Assembly: GCF_014652695.1 (NCBI RefSeq)
Contig: NZ_BMZH01000014.1
Span: 1-52,043 of the forward strand
Length of the DNA: 52,043 nucleotides
Direction: 5' to 3'
Origin: Algimonas arctica
Lineage (GTDB): Bacteria > Pseudomonadota > Alphaproteobacteria > Caulobacterales > Maricaulaceae
The notes under the pieces are model-generated. The model was not told the DNA's origin, made no database searches, and worked only from the letters and a program-made list of their open reading frames with translations. The position numbers and the translations under genes were made by a program. Of the stretch, positions 7,988 through 16,595 are shown in pieces (position 1 is the first letter of the stretch; each line of letters opens with the position of its first letter).

Positions 7988-8512
7988 TTAACGGCGCAGG
8001 ATGAGCTGGTTGGGCATGACTTCAACTTTTTGAAGTTCTCCCAGAAAGGTCATTCCTAACAGCGAAATGTGCAACCCTTCGGAGAGGACGAGTGCGCGAA
8101 CGTTTGTCACGCGGACCCCCCCGATGCGGACTTCTTTGAGCAGGGCATTAGCGGCCATGACCCGGCCATTCGCTGTATCAACGGGTACATTATAGACGAG
8201 CGTGTTTACTTTAATGCCCGATTTCCGCGCGTCCTCAAGCGTGAGGGCGACGGTCGATGCCCCAGTATCGACTAAGAACCGTACAGAGCCGCTATTGACG
8301 CGACCTTGGGCAAAGAATTGTCCGTTGGTGCGGGGAATGGACACAACCGATCCGCGCGCGAGTGGCGTCTCTTGTTTCGATTGATAGCCGGGCTTGATAT
8401 CTTCGACTTCGACCTTGGTTTCTTCAACATCCATGTTGTCGGCAAGATAATAGGTCCCGCCAATTGATGCGCCGATAAGGACGGCAACTTGGAACATGAA
8501 AGTAGGAGACAT
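7988..8512 (-). CDS. Retropepsin-like aspartic protease, membrane-anchored
   Basis: The 174-residue protein has one N-terminal membrane helix (residues 4-20), a linker, then a single retropepsin-like domain with the catalytic triad FLVDTGAST (Asp82-Thr-Gly). The C-terminal LLGMTFLGEL is the matching family motif. This is the TIGR02281 clan AA type common in alphaproteobacteria, which presumably works as a dimer with the domain in the periplasm. The physiological substrate is unknown. The gene is convergent with the TSUP gene, leaving only 9 bases between their stops. Confidence 0.87.
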   Translation of the reverse strand: MSPTFMFQVAVLIGASIGGTYYLADNMDVEETKVEVEDIKPGYQSKQETPLARGSVVSIPRTNGQFFAQGRVNSGSVRFLVDTGASTVALTLEDARKSGIKVNTLVYNVPVDTANGRVMAANALLKEVRIGGVRVTNVRALVLSEGLHISLLGMTFLGELQKVEVMPNQLILRR

Positions 8513-8649
8513 AGGCGTTTAGATAGGGGGACGACGTTAAAACGCTGCCAAAGATCACGGTTAATCGTGTGCAAACTTTTGCGGCTGACAAGCATATGTC
8601 ACGGAATTATGCGGTGACGCCTGTCGCGAACAGTTCTATGGGATTCGTT

Positions 8650-9612
8650 ATGATTGAACCCCGCCCTTTTGATGACGTGCATAATCTGGCTCAAACTGTG
8701 CCTGTGCGCGACTCTGACATCTATGCTGACCTTTTGAAACGCGCAGATGGATTGGGTCGAAACCTTAATCCTTTGGGGTCATTGGCGCGGCCATTAGCCC
8801 GCATTGCCTCTGTCCAAGGTCAAGCGTCCCCCCGATTAACCCGGTCACTCGTGTCAGTTTTTACCGGCAGTCACGGGACGATGGCCGATGCGCCGCTCCA
8901 TGTTGCGGCGCGTGTGGCGAACTTGTCCAATGGGTCAGCCGCCGTTCGCGGCGCTGCACAAGCCGCCGGGGCAGCATTCAAAGTTTATGAATTTGGCAAT
9001 GATTATCCGTCGAGCGATTATCGCGTAGGGCCTTCATTGTCTGAACGCGACTGCGCGGGCGCCATCGCCTTTGGGATGGAAGTCGTCGCAGAAGGCGCGG
9101 ACGTTATCGTTTTGGGCAATGCCGGTTTTGGCTCGGCCACCGCGGCAGCCGCAATCGCGCGCGGGCTATACGGCGGTGCGGCGGATTATTGGGCTGGCGG
9201 GTCCGGAGAGAAAGCGAAAATTCGCATAGACGCTGTCGCGCAAGGCGCGAAAGCCAATTCCGAGCTTCTGTCTGATCCGCTTGGTGTCCTTCGGGCTTTT
9301 GGAGGCCGTGATATCGCGGGAACTGTGGGCGCTATTCTGGCGTGTGCGCATCAACATATTCCCGTTATTTTGGACGGTTACGTTGTGTGTGCTGCGGCGG
9401 CGATCATCCACGCTTTGAATCCGGATGCTGTGGCGCACTGCCTCGCGGGGCATGTCACGGCAGAACCTGCCCACCGCGCGCTTCTTGACCGGATGGATCT
9501 CGATCCGGTTCTGGATCTGGGCATCAATATTGGTGACGGTACAGGCGGGACTTTAGCGTTGAGCTTGTTACAAGCAGCCAGTGCGGGTTTAGCAACCCTC
9601 GATCAAGGTTAG
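8650..9612 (+). CDS. Divergent CobT-like nucleotide:base phosphoribosyltransferase
   Basis: The protein of about 320 residues follows CobT (nicotinate-nucleotide:dimethylbenzimidazole phosphoribosyltransferase) from end to end: a LNPLGSLARPLARIA motif, a VFTGSHG strand, GNAGFGSATAAAA, PVILDGYV and a final GINIGDGTGG. CobT activates the lower ligand of cobalamin. Several signature residues differ. The usual GDHG is GSHG, the usual GEMGIGNTT is GNAGFGSAT, and the catalytic Glu of GEGTGA is Asp296. Either the substrate differs or the activity is altered. No cobalamin genes are near. The ATG at 8650 is chosen for its GGGA six bases upstream and for its fit to the family N-terminus. Earlier starts at 8569, 8596 and 8638 are possible. 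Confidence 0.72.
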   Translation: MIEPRPFDDVHNLAQTVPVRDSDIYADLLKRADGLGRNLNPLGSLARPLARIASVQGQASPRLTRSLVSVFTGSHGTMADAPLHVAARVANLSNGSAAVRGAAQAAGAAFKVYEFGNDYPSSDYRVGPSLSERDCAGAIAFGMEVVAEGADVIVLGNAGFGSATAAAAIARGLYGGAADYWAGGSGEKAKIRIDAVAQGAKANSELLSDPLGVLRAFGGRDIAGTVGAILACAHQHIPVILDGYVVCAAAAIIHALNPDAVAHCLAGHVTAEPAHRALLDRMDLDPVLDLGINIGDGTGGTLALSLLQAASAGLATLDQG

Positions 9613-9677
9613 AACAGGCAAGCAATTGCGCCTGGAATGATTATGAGGGTTCTACCCTACAACTTTATGCGAAGATC

Positions 9678-10733
9678 ATGAGCATTTTTTCCCACCCCGA
9701 TTTCGATAATCACGAGGCCGTTCATACCTTTTGCGATCCAGCATCGGGTTTGCGCGCTTTTATCGCTGTACATAATACCAACCGTGGCCCGGCCAGTGGC
9801 GGAACGCGGTTCTGGCAATATGCCAATGATGAGGCGGCTCTGACTGACGTCTTGCGTCTATCTCGGGCGATGAGTTTCAAAAATGCGATGGCGCAGCTGG
9901 ATATTGGCGGCGGCAAGGCCGTGATTTTGCGTCCAGAAGGCGATTTCGATCGTGAAGCACTCTTTACCGCCTATGGCCGATTCGTTGAGACGATTAGTGG
10001 TACGTATATTACCGCCGAAGACGTCGGCGTTTCCCCGGCGGACATGGCGACAATAAAAACGCAAACCAATCACGTTGCCGGTCTGTCAGAGGGTGACAAT
10101 GCGTCAGGCGACCCATCGCCTGTGACGGCCGATGGTGTGTTTCGCGGCATAAAAATTGCGGCCGAGCGCGTGTTCGGATCCAAGGATTTGTCGGGACGCC
10201 GCATTTCGGTGCAGGGTCTCGGACATGTTGGTTACGCGCTAGCTGAACATCTGGCAAACGCGGGCGCGGTGCTTAGCGTTGCAGACATAAATTTAGACAC
10301 GCTGGCGAAAGCGAAAGCGGAATTGGGCGCCATAATTGTGCCTGTTGGCGAAATCCATACAGTTGACGCGGACATCTTCTCCCCTTGCGCTTTGGGCGGC
10401 GCAATCCGGCACGAAACATTGTCACGGCTTTCGGCGAAAATTGTGGCGGGTGCCGCGAATAATCAACTCCTGACGTCGGATATGGCCGTGGCTCTGAAAC
10501 AGCGCGGTATTTTATATGCGCCAGACTATGTCATCAATGCCGGCGGGATCATCAATGTGGCTGCCGAACTGTCCGGCCATTATAATCCGGCGTGGGTGAC
10601 AGCCAAATTGGACCAATTAGAGGAAACGCTCGCTACTGTCTTTGATCGTGCGGCGAACGAAGACCGGACAACACAGGATGTGGCCGATGAAATGGCCCGT
10701 CAACGCATGGCCGCCATTCGAAAGTGGCGTTGA
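9678..10733 (+). CDS. Leu/Phe/Val/Glu-type amino-acid dehydrogenase
   Basis: This 351-residue enzyme belongs to the Glu/Leu/Phe/Val dehydrogenase family, which reversibly deaminates amino acids to 2-oxo acids using NAD(P). The N-terminal domain has RGPASGGTRFW, then SFKNAMAQLDIGGGKAVI carrying Lys68 and Lys80 (the latter in the GGGK catalytic position). The Rossmann domain has GLGHVG (180-185), and NAGGIINVAAEL marks the C-terminal substrate cleft. The length and the short N-terminus match leucine dehydrogenases better than glutamate dehydrogenases. The exact substrate is not settled by motifs. A five-gene membrane/redox run follows 53 bases later. Confidence 0.85.
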   Translation: MSIFSHPDFDNHEAVHTFCDPASGLRAFIAVHNTNRGPASGGTRFWQYANDEAALTDVLRLSRAMSFKNAMAQLDIGGGKAVILRPEGDFDREALFTAYGRFVETISGTYITAEDVGVSPADMATIKTQTNHVAGLSEGDNASGDPSPVTADGVFRGIKIAAERVFGSKDLSGRRISVQGLGHVGYALAEHLANAGAVLSVADINLDTLAKAKAELGAIIVPVGEIHTVDADIFSPCALGGAIRHETLSRLSAKIVAGAANNQLLTSDMAVALKQRGILYAPDYVINAGGIINVAAELSGHYNPAWVTAKLDQLEETLATVFDRAANEDRTTQDVADEMARQRMAAIRKWR

Positions 10734-10786
10734 CACAAGAGTAAATTACCGCACTGTCCTCCTTCATTGTTTGAGAGGACATGATC

Positions 10787-11206
10787 ATGGACACAACAGG
10801 ATTTCTGACCCCGGTCATTGCTTTGATTGTTTGGACATTGATGGTCTGGATCATCATGTATGCGCGGCGAATTCCTGCCATGCAGGCCGCGAAAATAGAT
10901 CCAGATACCGCTAAATCACCAGATGGCGAGTGGAAGTCTAAGCTCCCGATGAATGTTCAAGCGGCGGCGCATAATTATAATCACCTGATGGAACAGCCGA
11001 CCATTTTCTACGCCTTTATGTTTTGGGCGCTCCTGTCGGGCGTGGGTAGCGCGCTAATTGGACTGCTTGCATGGGTCTATGTTGGCCTTCGGGTTGTTCA
11101 CAGCGTGATTCAAATTTCTGCGGGTCCGGTTATGCTGCGTTTTAGTGTTTTCACTCTCGCGACTCTCTGCCTGATCAGCATGATCGTTCTCGCCCTACTG
11201 ACTTAG
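10787..11206 (+). CDS. MAPEG-family membrane protein
   Basis: The 139-residue protein has four predicted membrane helices and the MAPEG signature HNYNHLMEQPTIFYA (residues 62-76). MAPEG proteins include microsomal glutathione transferases and related lipid or xenobiotic enzymes, though many bacterial members are uncharacterised. Two in-frame ATGs exist. The second (10787) has GAGAGG eight bases upstream, while the first (10781) is only two bases from it, so the second is preferred. It heads a run of five genes that abut or overlap. Confidence 0.82.
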   Translation: MDTTGFLTPVIALIVWTLMVWIIMYARRIPAMQAAKIDPDTAKSPDGEWKSKLPMNVQAAAHNYNHLMEQPTIFYAFMFWALLSGVGSALIGLLAWVYVGLRVVHSVIQISAGPVMLRFSVFTLATLCLISMIVLALLT

Positions 11207-11215
11207 GAGTCCTTA

Positions 11216-11515
11216 ATGTCGACAATCATTGTGAGTTTTCTCAATTTCATCGACCGTGATCACTACGCAACTTATGCGGCAATGGCGGGTAAAATTCTGA
11301 TGCGGGACGGGGTGAAAATTATCGTGAATGATGAAAATCCAACCGTCGTGGCAGGTGACGATAGCATTGATAAAGTCGTTGTGCTGGAATTCCGCGATGA
11401 TGATCATATGATGGCCGTGCTTGGCTCTGATGAGTATAAAGCCGCAATGGTCTATCGTGAAAAGGCGATTAAGATGCGCAGCGTGAAGGTTGATCGTTTT
11501 GAGATGCCGTCATGA
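11216..11515 (+). CDS. DUF1330-type small protein
   Basis: The 99-residue protein has the ferredoxin-like alpha/beta pattern of DUF1330: a first strand, a helix with YATYAAMAGKIL, a strand IVNDENPTVVAG, then VVVLEFRDDDHMMAVLGSDEY and a terminal strand. The usual EFxxxxxAxxWYxSxEY motif is recognisable but weakened. No enzyme role is established for the family. The gene starts 9 bases after the MAPEG stop, with GGAG just upstream, and overlaps the next gene by four bases, so it is surely part of the same transcript. Confidence 0.65.
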   Translation: MSTIIVSFLNFIDRDHYATYAAMAGKILMRDGVKIIVNDENPTVVAGDDSIDKVVVLEFRDDDHMMAVLGSDEYKAAMVYREKAIKMRSVKVDRFEMPS

Positions 11516-12003
11516 TCCGCGCGGCTTTTTTTGGGCTATCGTTGGCACTGACGGCCTGCGCGACGCAGGGCCATACAGGCGATGGCCATCATTCTATGCA
11601 GGATGAGCCGCAACCGTTTCAGGCGGACCGCGATGCCAATGTTGATGTTGACGCTGCGCTTGCGCGTGCGACGGAACGGGGAACCAAAGCCTTGATCGTA
11701 ATGGGCGGGAACTGGTGTCATGATAGCCGCGCTTTTGCCGCCGCAATTGCGCAGCCAGAAACCGCTACATTGATCGCAGATAAATATGAACTCGTTTGGG
11801 TCGATGTTGGCATGAAAGTGCTCAATCAGGATGTCGCTGAGCGGTTTGGTCTTGATGGGACTCCAGGTACGCCAACCGTCATCGTTGCGCGCGGCGACGG
11901 GACAATTTTGAACTTTGAAGACGCGCCGACCTGGCGGAATGCCGCGTCCCGAGATTCAGACGACATCCATCAATATTTCGTCGACATGGCAGCCAAAGAG
12001 TAG
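11512..12003 (+). CDS. Thioredoxin-like lipoprotein with WCHDS motif
   Basis: The 163-residue protein begins with a lipoprotein signal (LTAC, Cys16), then a His/Gln-rich linker and a thioredoxin fold. GGNWCHDSRAF places WCHDS (68-72) where thioredoxins have WCxxC. The second Cys is replaced by Ser, leaving a single Cys69. The cis-Pro loop is GTPGTPTVI (about Pro121). It is predicted to sit on the periplasmic side of a membrane. With one Cys it cannot act as a simple dithiol reductase; it may be a thiol-binding or monothiol redox protein. ATGA overlap with the previous gene. Confidence 0.75.
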   Translation: MIRAAFFGLSLALTACATQGHTGDGHHSMQDEPQPFQADRDANVDVDAALARATERGTKALIVMGGNWCHDSRAFAAAIAQPETATLIADKYELVWVDVGMKVLNQDVAERFGLDGTPGTPTVIVARGDGTILNFEDAPTWRNAASRDSDDIHQYFVDMAAKE

Positions 12004-12049
12004 CCAGTACGTCGCGTTGGGCCAAAGCGCCTTAGGGAAGGGGAACTCC

Positions 12050-12733
12050 ATGTTTATTGGTCACTATGGACCTGCCGTTTATGATGTGCTGCGAACTGGC
12101 AAAGTTAAGCTCTGGCAGGCCTTTTTGGCGGTTCAGGCGATGGATATTGTCTTTTGCCTATTGGCGTTGTTTGGAATTGAAGGCGCAGCCAGTGTTGTCG
12201 ATGGCAATTTGGTGTTTGATATTCCGTGGTCACACTCCTTGGTCAGCGCGATTGTGATCGCCTTTTTTGTCGCCTCGATTTACCGCCTTACGTATCGTGG
12301 GAATAGCGGCAGTATGCGGGGCTACTGGACCATGTGGCTGTTGGCCTTCTCGCATTGGCCGCTTGATTGGCTCGTGCATCGTCCCGATTTGCCCGTCTAC
12401 CCAGGTGGCGAGATGATGATGGGGCTATCGCTGTGGGACTTTGCGTGGCCGACTTATGGTCTCGAAGTTCTCCTGCTCGGCGGCGCCATTGCGTTCTGGT
12501 TGGTCAAAACGAAAGGGCCGCGCTGGACGGCTATATGCGCGTGGCTGTTGGTCGCGTTGCTTTGCGCGGTGCAGTATTTTTCCGTCACTAAAACAACGTT
12601 GAATCAGCAAGCCGGAATTTTGGACGTCACCACGCTCCCAAGCGGTGTGCCGTTCGCGGTGTCAGGGCTGGCTTTCTACATTTTCGTGGCAAATGTGATC
12701 GGGTGGCTGGAGAACAAGCGGAGTTATCGCTGA
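12050..12733 (+). CDS. Integral membrane protein with conserved His/Asp motifs, unknown function
   Basis: The 227-residue protein has six or seven predicted membrane helices. Polar residues stand out at the membrane: GHYGPA at the start, PWSHSLVSA in helix 2-3 and FSHWPLDWLVHRPDLP mid-protein. These His/Asp clusters recall metal-dependent membrane hydrolases of the YdjM/DUF457 type, but the match is partial and no activity is claimed. The start ATG at 12050 is preceded by AGGGAAGGGGAA, a strong Shine-Dalgarno region. The TGATG at the end overlaps the next start. Confidence 0.6.
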   Translation: MFIGHYGPAVYDVLRTGKVKLWQAFLAVQAMDIVFCLLALFGIEGAASVVDGNLVFDIPWSHSLVSAIVIAFFVASIYRLTYRGNSGSMRGYWTMWLLAFSHWPLDWLVHRPDLPVYPGGEMMMGLSLWDFAWPTYGLEVLLLGGAIAFWLVKTKGPRWTAICAWLLVALLCAVQYFSVTKTTLNQQAGILDVTTLPSGVPFAVSGLAFYIFVANVIGWLENKRSYR

Positions 12734-13248
12734 TGCTGCGCTCACTGGTAGGTCCGTATAGAACTACCTTTGTTTTGCTGCTCTCTGTTTTTGTGACGAG
12801 TTTTATCCTGTCTGTCTTATTTGGGGGCTCCCCAGAAATAAGTTTGTGGCTTTTCACTATCGTTTTTGGGTGGTCGCTATTTGGAGTCTATTTTATTTTT
12901 AGAACGGCCAGTGCTTATCGTGTTCGCATTGATCAGACAGCAAGCCTGATTGACTTATATTTGTCAGTCTGTGCTATTTTGGGGTTTTCGCTGTTTTTAG
13001 GGACCTCTTCGCCAGTTATGTTCGACGAAAGTGTTATGGGAATGCTGCTAGGGTATTTTTTGGTAATCATATTGATTGCGTCACGTATGATTGCCGGGGC
13101 GAAATTAACGCGTCTTGCTGGATTGGAGCAGTCGCTGATAAATAGAGCGTTCAGTTCGATGAATTACTACTTCTGGATGATCGGTGCCCCATTTATACTC
13201 AGGCATGCGCGTCTAGACGGTCCCGCGCCTAAAAAATATCATCCCTGA
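12733..13248 (+). CDS. Membrane protein, unknown function, lower GC
   Basis: The 171-residue protein has four likely membrane helices (about residues 10-30, 38-56, 75-92 and 98-120) and a C-terminal amphipathic part. No family was recognised. The ATG overlaps the previous stop (TGATG), which points to translational coupling. The codon use is clearly richer in A and T than that of the neighbours (many TTT, ATT and TTG codons), which may mean recent acquisition or weak constraint. Its 3' end overlaps the convergent dinB gene by 20 bases. Confidence 0.6.
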   Translation: MLRSLVGPYRTTFVLLLSVFVTSFILSVLFGGSPEISLWLFTIVFGWSLFGVYFIFRTASAYRVRIDQTASLIDLYLSVCAILGFSLFLGTSSPVMFDESVMGMLLGYFLVIILIASRMIAGAKLTRLAGLEQSLINRAFSSMNYYFWMIGAPFILRHARLDGPAPKKYHP

Positions 13249-14566
13249 TCTTACCGGGTAGGGAGGTCGCCGAAGATTGTTTCGCCTTTGCCAGACGGAG
13301 CCCGCGGCCCGTGAAAACGGCGTCTGAGCCGAATTTTGCGCGCGCTATATCCGACGCCCGCTCCGCAGCGCCGCGTTTAGAGGCTTTCAGATCGAGGAGA
13401 TCGGCGGCGTCGCCGACAGGTTGGCACAGAGCGCTAATGCCAGCCCCAATCAGGCGGTAAGCGCCGCCTTTTACTTCTGCTTCGAGTAAGGGCTCCAACG
13501 CATGAAACATGGCGTCAGCGAGCTGGATGGGTTGGCTTAACGTTCGCCGCCTTGTAATCGATTTGAATCGCGCCGTTTTGAGTTTCAAGGTTACGATCGA
13601 TCCCGCCATATTCTTGGCTTTGCTACGATCCGCCGTTTTTAAACAGACCTGCCACAGCTTATCTTTGAGCGCTTCTAGATCGCAGATGTCGTCAGAGAAA
13701 GTTGTCTCTGCGCTGATGGATTTACGCGTATGTGTTGGATTGACGCGGCGATGATCCTCCCCGCGTGATAATCGCGCGAGGCGCAACCCTTGATCACCGA
13801 ACTTTTCTGCCAGTCGTTTGTCGCTCCATTGGCGGACATCAGCGATAGTGCGTAAGCCGGACCGTTCGAGCTTGGCGGTAAACGCCGGGCCAATGCCGTA
13901 AATAAATCCAACGGACTGTTTCGCCAAAAAAGCCTGCGCATCAGTCCGGCCCAGCACCGCAAACCCATTGGGTTTATCGAGATCGGACGCCGTCTTGGCG
14001 AGGAACTTATTGTAAGAGAGCCCCACAGACACAGTCACACCGACGTCTTCGAGAATGCGGTTTTGCAAAGCGATCAGACTTTGCGCCGGACTGCGCCCGT
14101 GCAAACGCGCCGTCCCCGAGAGATCAAGAAAGGCTTCGTCAATCGAGAGAGGTTCTACAAGCGGCGTTAATTCGCTCATGAGCATCCTGATCCGTCGACC
14201 CTCATAGGCATATTTATCCATGTTACCTTTAACGACAACGGCATCAGGGCAAAGTTGCAATGCTTTGAACATCGGCATGGCTGAATGCACGCCGTATATG
14301 CGCGCATGGTAACAGGCTGCAGAGACGACGCCGCGCCGTCCGCCCCCGACGAGGACAGGCTTGTCGCGCAAGGACGGATCATCGCGTTTCTCAACCGAGG
14401 CGTAAAAGGCGTCGCAATCCACATGGGCAATGCTAAGCGTGTCGAGCTCTGGATGGGACAGAGTCCGTGTTCCCCCGCACACTGTGCATCGATCAGTTAC
14501 TTTACGCGCAGTCCCGCAGTCCCGACACAAAATAGGCGCGGTCATCCTGTTATCGTCGGCTGGCAT
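13229..14566 (-). CDS. dinB: DNA polymerase IV with N-terminal zinc ribbon
   Basis: This 445-residue Y-family translesion polymerase has an N-terminal extension with Cys14-x2-Cys17 and Cys27-x2-Cys30, a small zinc ribbon seen in many alphaproteobacterial DinB proteins. The catalytic palm follows, with HVDCDAFYASVE (Asp50, Asp52) and SIDEAFLDL (Asp143, Glu144), then the thumb helix-hairpin-helix and the little-finger domain. No clear beta-clamp motif was seen at the C-terminus. An SOS operator lies 22 bases upstream of the start, so damage induction is expected. An internal ATG seven codons in could also start translation. Confidence 0.93.
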   Translation of the reverse strand: MPADDNRMTAPILCRDCGTARKVTDRCTVCGGTRTLSHPELDTLSIAHVDCDAFYASVEKRDDPSLRDKPVLVGGGRRGVVSAACYHARIYGVHSAMPMFKALQLCPDAVVVKGNMDKYAYEGRRIRMLMSELTPLVEPLSIDEAFLDLSGTARLHGRSPAQSLIALQNRILEDVGVTVSVGLSYNKFLAKTASDLDKPNGFAVLGRTDAQAFLAKQSVGFIYGIGPAFTAKLERSGLRTIADVRQWSDKRLAEKFGDQGLRLARLSRGEDHRRVNPTHTRKSISAETTFSDDICDLEALKDKLWQVCLKTADRSKAKNMAGSIVTLKLKTARFKSITRRRTLSQPIQLADAMFHALEPLLEAEVKGGAYRLIGAGISALCQPVGDAADLLDLKASKRGAAERASDIARAKFGSDAVFTGRGLRLAKAKQSSATSLPGKIRDDIF

Positions 14567-14587
14567 GATTTAGGGACTCTTTAAGGT

Positions 14588-14602
14588 GTTCATGGTATGT
14601 TC
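14588..14602 (-). promoter_or_regulatory. LexA (SOS) operator of dinB
   Basis: GTTC-ATGGTAT-GTTC matches the alphaproteobacterial LexA site GTTC-N7-GTTC exactly. It lies 22 bases upstream of the dinB start, where it would cover the promoter. The assignment is by consensus and position only. Confidence 0.8.
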
Positions 14603-14773
14603 TATATACGCTGGGGTAGCATGGTTAAGTCAAGCTGAAGGCTAGTTCCACGGTTCTTTAAGGATGCTCTGGCAAAGACGTGAAAGTCAAACAAGACGCT
14701 GACCCGCCAAACTCCCCGTTAAGGGAGTGGTGAGAGATCAGCGCCACAGGTGATGGAAGAAATGCTACAAATC

Positions 14774-15145
14774 ATGCCCAAGAAGGTCCTGATCGTTGAA
14801 GACAATGAGTTGAACATGAAACTGTTCAGCGATCTGCTCGACGCCCATGGATATGAAGTTCGACAGACCCGCGAGGGCCTGAAAGCCATTTCCATTGCTA
14901 AAGAATTTGTTCCCGATCTGATTCTTATGGATATTCAATTGCCCGAAGTGTCCGGATTGGAAGTCACTAAGTGGCTGAAAGATGATATTGGCCTCGCGGG
15001 AATTCCTGTTGTCGCCGTGACGGCGTTCGCCATGAAAGGCGATGAAAAACGCATTCGTGACGGGGGCTGTGTCGGATATATTTCTAAGCCGATTACGGTG
15101 AGTAGCTTCCTCGAGACGGTCCGTAAATATAGTCAAGCGGCGTAG
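14774..15145 (+). CDS. divK: Single-domain response regulator DivK
   Basis: The 123-residue protein is a lone receiver domain. The acidic pocket is Glu9/Asp10, the phosphoacceptor is Asp53 (LILMDIQ), and the switch residues are in [12 protein letters not shown] and YISKPI. It closely resembles Caulobacter DivK, which is phosphorylated by PleC/DivJ and directs CtrA activity and cell-cycle polarity. The open frame starts 24 bases upstream (GTG 14750), but the ATG at 14774 matches the DivK N-terminus ([18 protein letters not shown]). It is followed 12 bases later by pleD, the usual Caulobacter arrangement. Confidence 0.93.
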   Translation: MPKKVLIVEDNELNMKLFSDLLDAHGYEVRQTREGLKAISIAKEFVPDLILMDIQLPEVSGLEVTKWLKDDIGLAGIPVVAVTAFAMKGDEKRIRDGGCVGYISKPITVSSFLETVRKYSQAA

Positions 15146-15157
15146 GGGCTGACGGCT

Positions 15158-16543
15158 ATGTCTGCCCGCATTCTGGTTGTTGACGATCTCGCGCCCAACA
15201 GAAATTTGTTGGATGTCAAACTCTCGGCCGAATATTATGATGTCCTGACGGCGTCGAGTGGTGAAGAAGCCCTGGAAATTGCCGCGAAAGAACGTCTTGA
15301 TCTCATTATGATGGATATCATCATGCCGGGCGGTATGAACGGATTCGAAGCGACAAGAATTCTCAAGAGCGACCCCTCACTCTATCATATTCCCGTCATT
15401 ATGGTGACAGCGTTAGAAGAATCCAAAGATATGGTTCGGGGCCTCGAAGCCGGCGCAGATGATTTTATTACGAAGCCCATTGATGATTTTAACCTGACAG
15501 CGCGTGTTAGATCGCTGCTGCGGCTTAAAATGACGACTGATCAGCTCATGTCACATACGGGCCACACGGCAGAAAACTGCCGGCCGATGTTCGAAAAAAT
15601 TCAAGGCCGCAAAGGCCGGATTTTGTTAATCGGCGACGAAGGCGGCCAGCCCGCCCGTATTTCCCGGATGATTGGCGAAGCGCATGAGGTCGTGATCGAA
15701 TACGATCCCGCTGAAGCCATGCGGAAAGCAAAATCGCACTTTGATTTGGTTATCGTCAGTCTCGTCGCGAAATCCTTCGATGGGCTGCGTTTGTGCGCGT
15801 CCCTTCGGTTTAGTGCTGAAACCCGCGATACGCCTATTCTTGTGATTGGGGATTCGGACGATCAACAGACGTTCGTAAAAGCTTATGATTTAGGCGTGAA
15901 TGATTCGATCATGCGTCCGGTTGAAACCCAAGAGCTGCGCGCCCGGATGGCCACTTTGTTGCGTCGAAAATTCACCGCTGATTCGTTGAAGGAGAACTTC
16001 AACGAAGATCTTGAAATGGTCATTTCTGACCCGCTAACCGGGCTGGGCAATCGCCGGTTTTTTGACCGTCAAGTTGAACCGCTCTTTGATGAGCTAAAAG
16101 ACGGCGGCGAAGATTTCTCTATTCTTGTATTCGACATCGACCATTTCAAACGCGTCAATGATATGTTGGGCCACGACATGGGCGATCAAATCCTCAAAGA
16201 GGTCGCAGCGCGAATCGTGACGAATATGCGCGCTGTCGACATCGTCTCACGATATGGCGGTGAAGAGTTCATGATTGCGATGCCCGGCACGACACAGGAC
16301 GAAGCATTTTTCGCCGCAGACAGGGTCCGTCAATCAATGGCAGGAACCCCCATTTTCGTGGATGGGCAAGGGCTATCAATCACAATGAGTTGCGGCGTGG
16401 CGCAGGTTATTCCCGGCGAGCAACTCCGCGAAGTCTTCCGTCGGGCTGACACAGCTCTCTACCATGCCAAACGTAATGGCCGGAATCAGGTTAAGGCTGC
16501 TGACCTAGGCAGGACTGAGTCAAAAACGGCAACTGCGGCATAA
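15158..16543 (+). CDS. pleD: Diguanylate cyclase response regulator PleD
   Basis: The 461-residue protein has a receiver domain with phosphoacceptor Asp53 (LIMMDIIMP), a second degenerate receiver domain (about residues 150-270) and a GGDEF domain with active site GGEEF (367-371). The product inhibition site RAVD (Arg358 to Asp361) is intact, so feedback by c-di-GMP is expected. In Caulobacter PleD makes c-di-GMP at the pole to drive the swarmer-to-stalked transition. The length and domain order match that protein. Co-transcription with divK is likely. Confidence 0.95.
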   Translation: MSARILVVDDLAPNRNLLDVKLSAEYYDVLTASSGEEALEIAAKERLDLIMMDIIMPGGMNGFEATRILKSDPSLYHIPVIMVTALEESKDMVRGLEAGADDFITKPIDDFNLTARVRSLLRLKMTTDQLMSHTGHTAENCRPMFEKIQGRKGRILLIGDEGGQPARISRMIGEAHEVVIEYDPAEAMRKAKSHFDLVIVSLVAKSFDGLRLCASLRFSAETRDTPILVIGDSDDQQTFVKAYDLGVNDSIMRPVETQELRARMATLLRRKFTADSLKENFNEDLEMVISDPLTGLGNRRFFDRQVEPLFDELKDGGEDFSILVFDIDHFKRVNDMLGHDMGDQILKEVAARIVTNMRAVDIVSRYGGEEFMIAMPGTTQDEAFFAADRVRQSMAGTPIFVDGQGLSITMSCGVAQVIPGEQLREVFRRADTALYHAKRNGRNQVKAADLGRTESKTATAA

Positions 16544-16565
16544 AAAAGCCGCCTCGTAGGGCGGC
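16542..16565 (-). terminator. Terminator of rpmG
   Basis: GCCGCC (16548-16553) pairs with GGCGGC (16560-16565). On the minus strand it is followed by a run of six T residues, giving a typical intrinsic terminator for rpmG. The T-run overlaps the pleD stop codon. Confidence 0.75.
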
Positions 16566-16595
16566 CCTCAAATCCATAGAAGATTGTCGGCAGAT

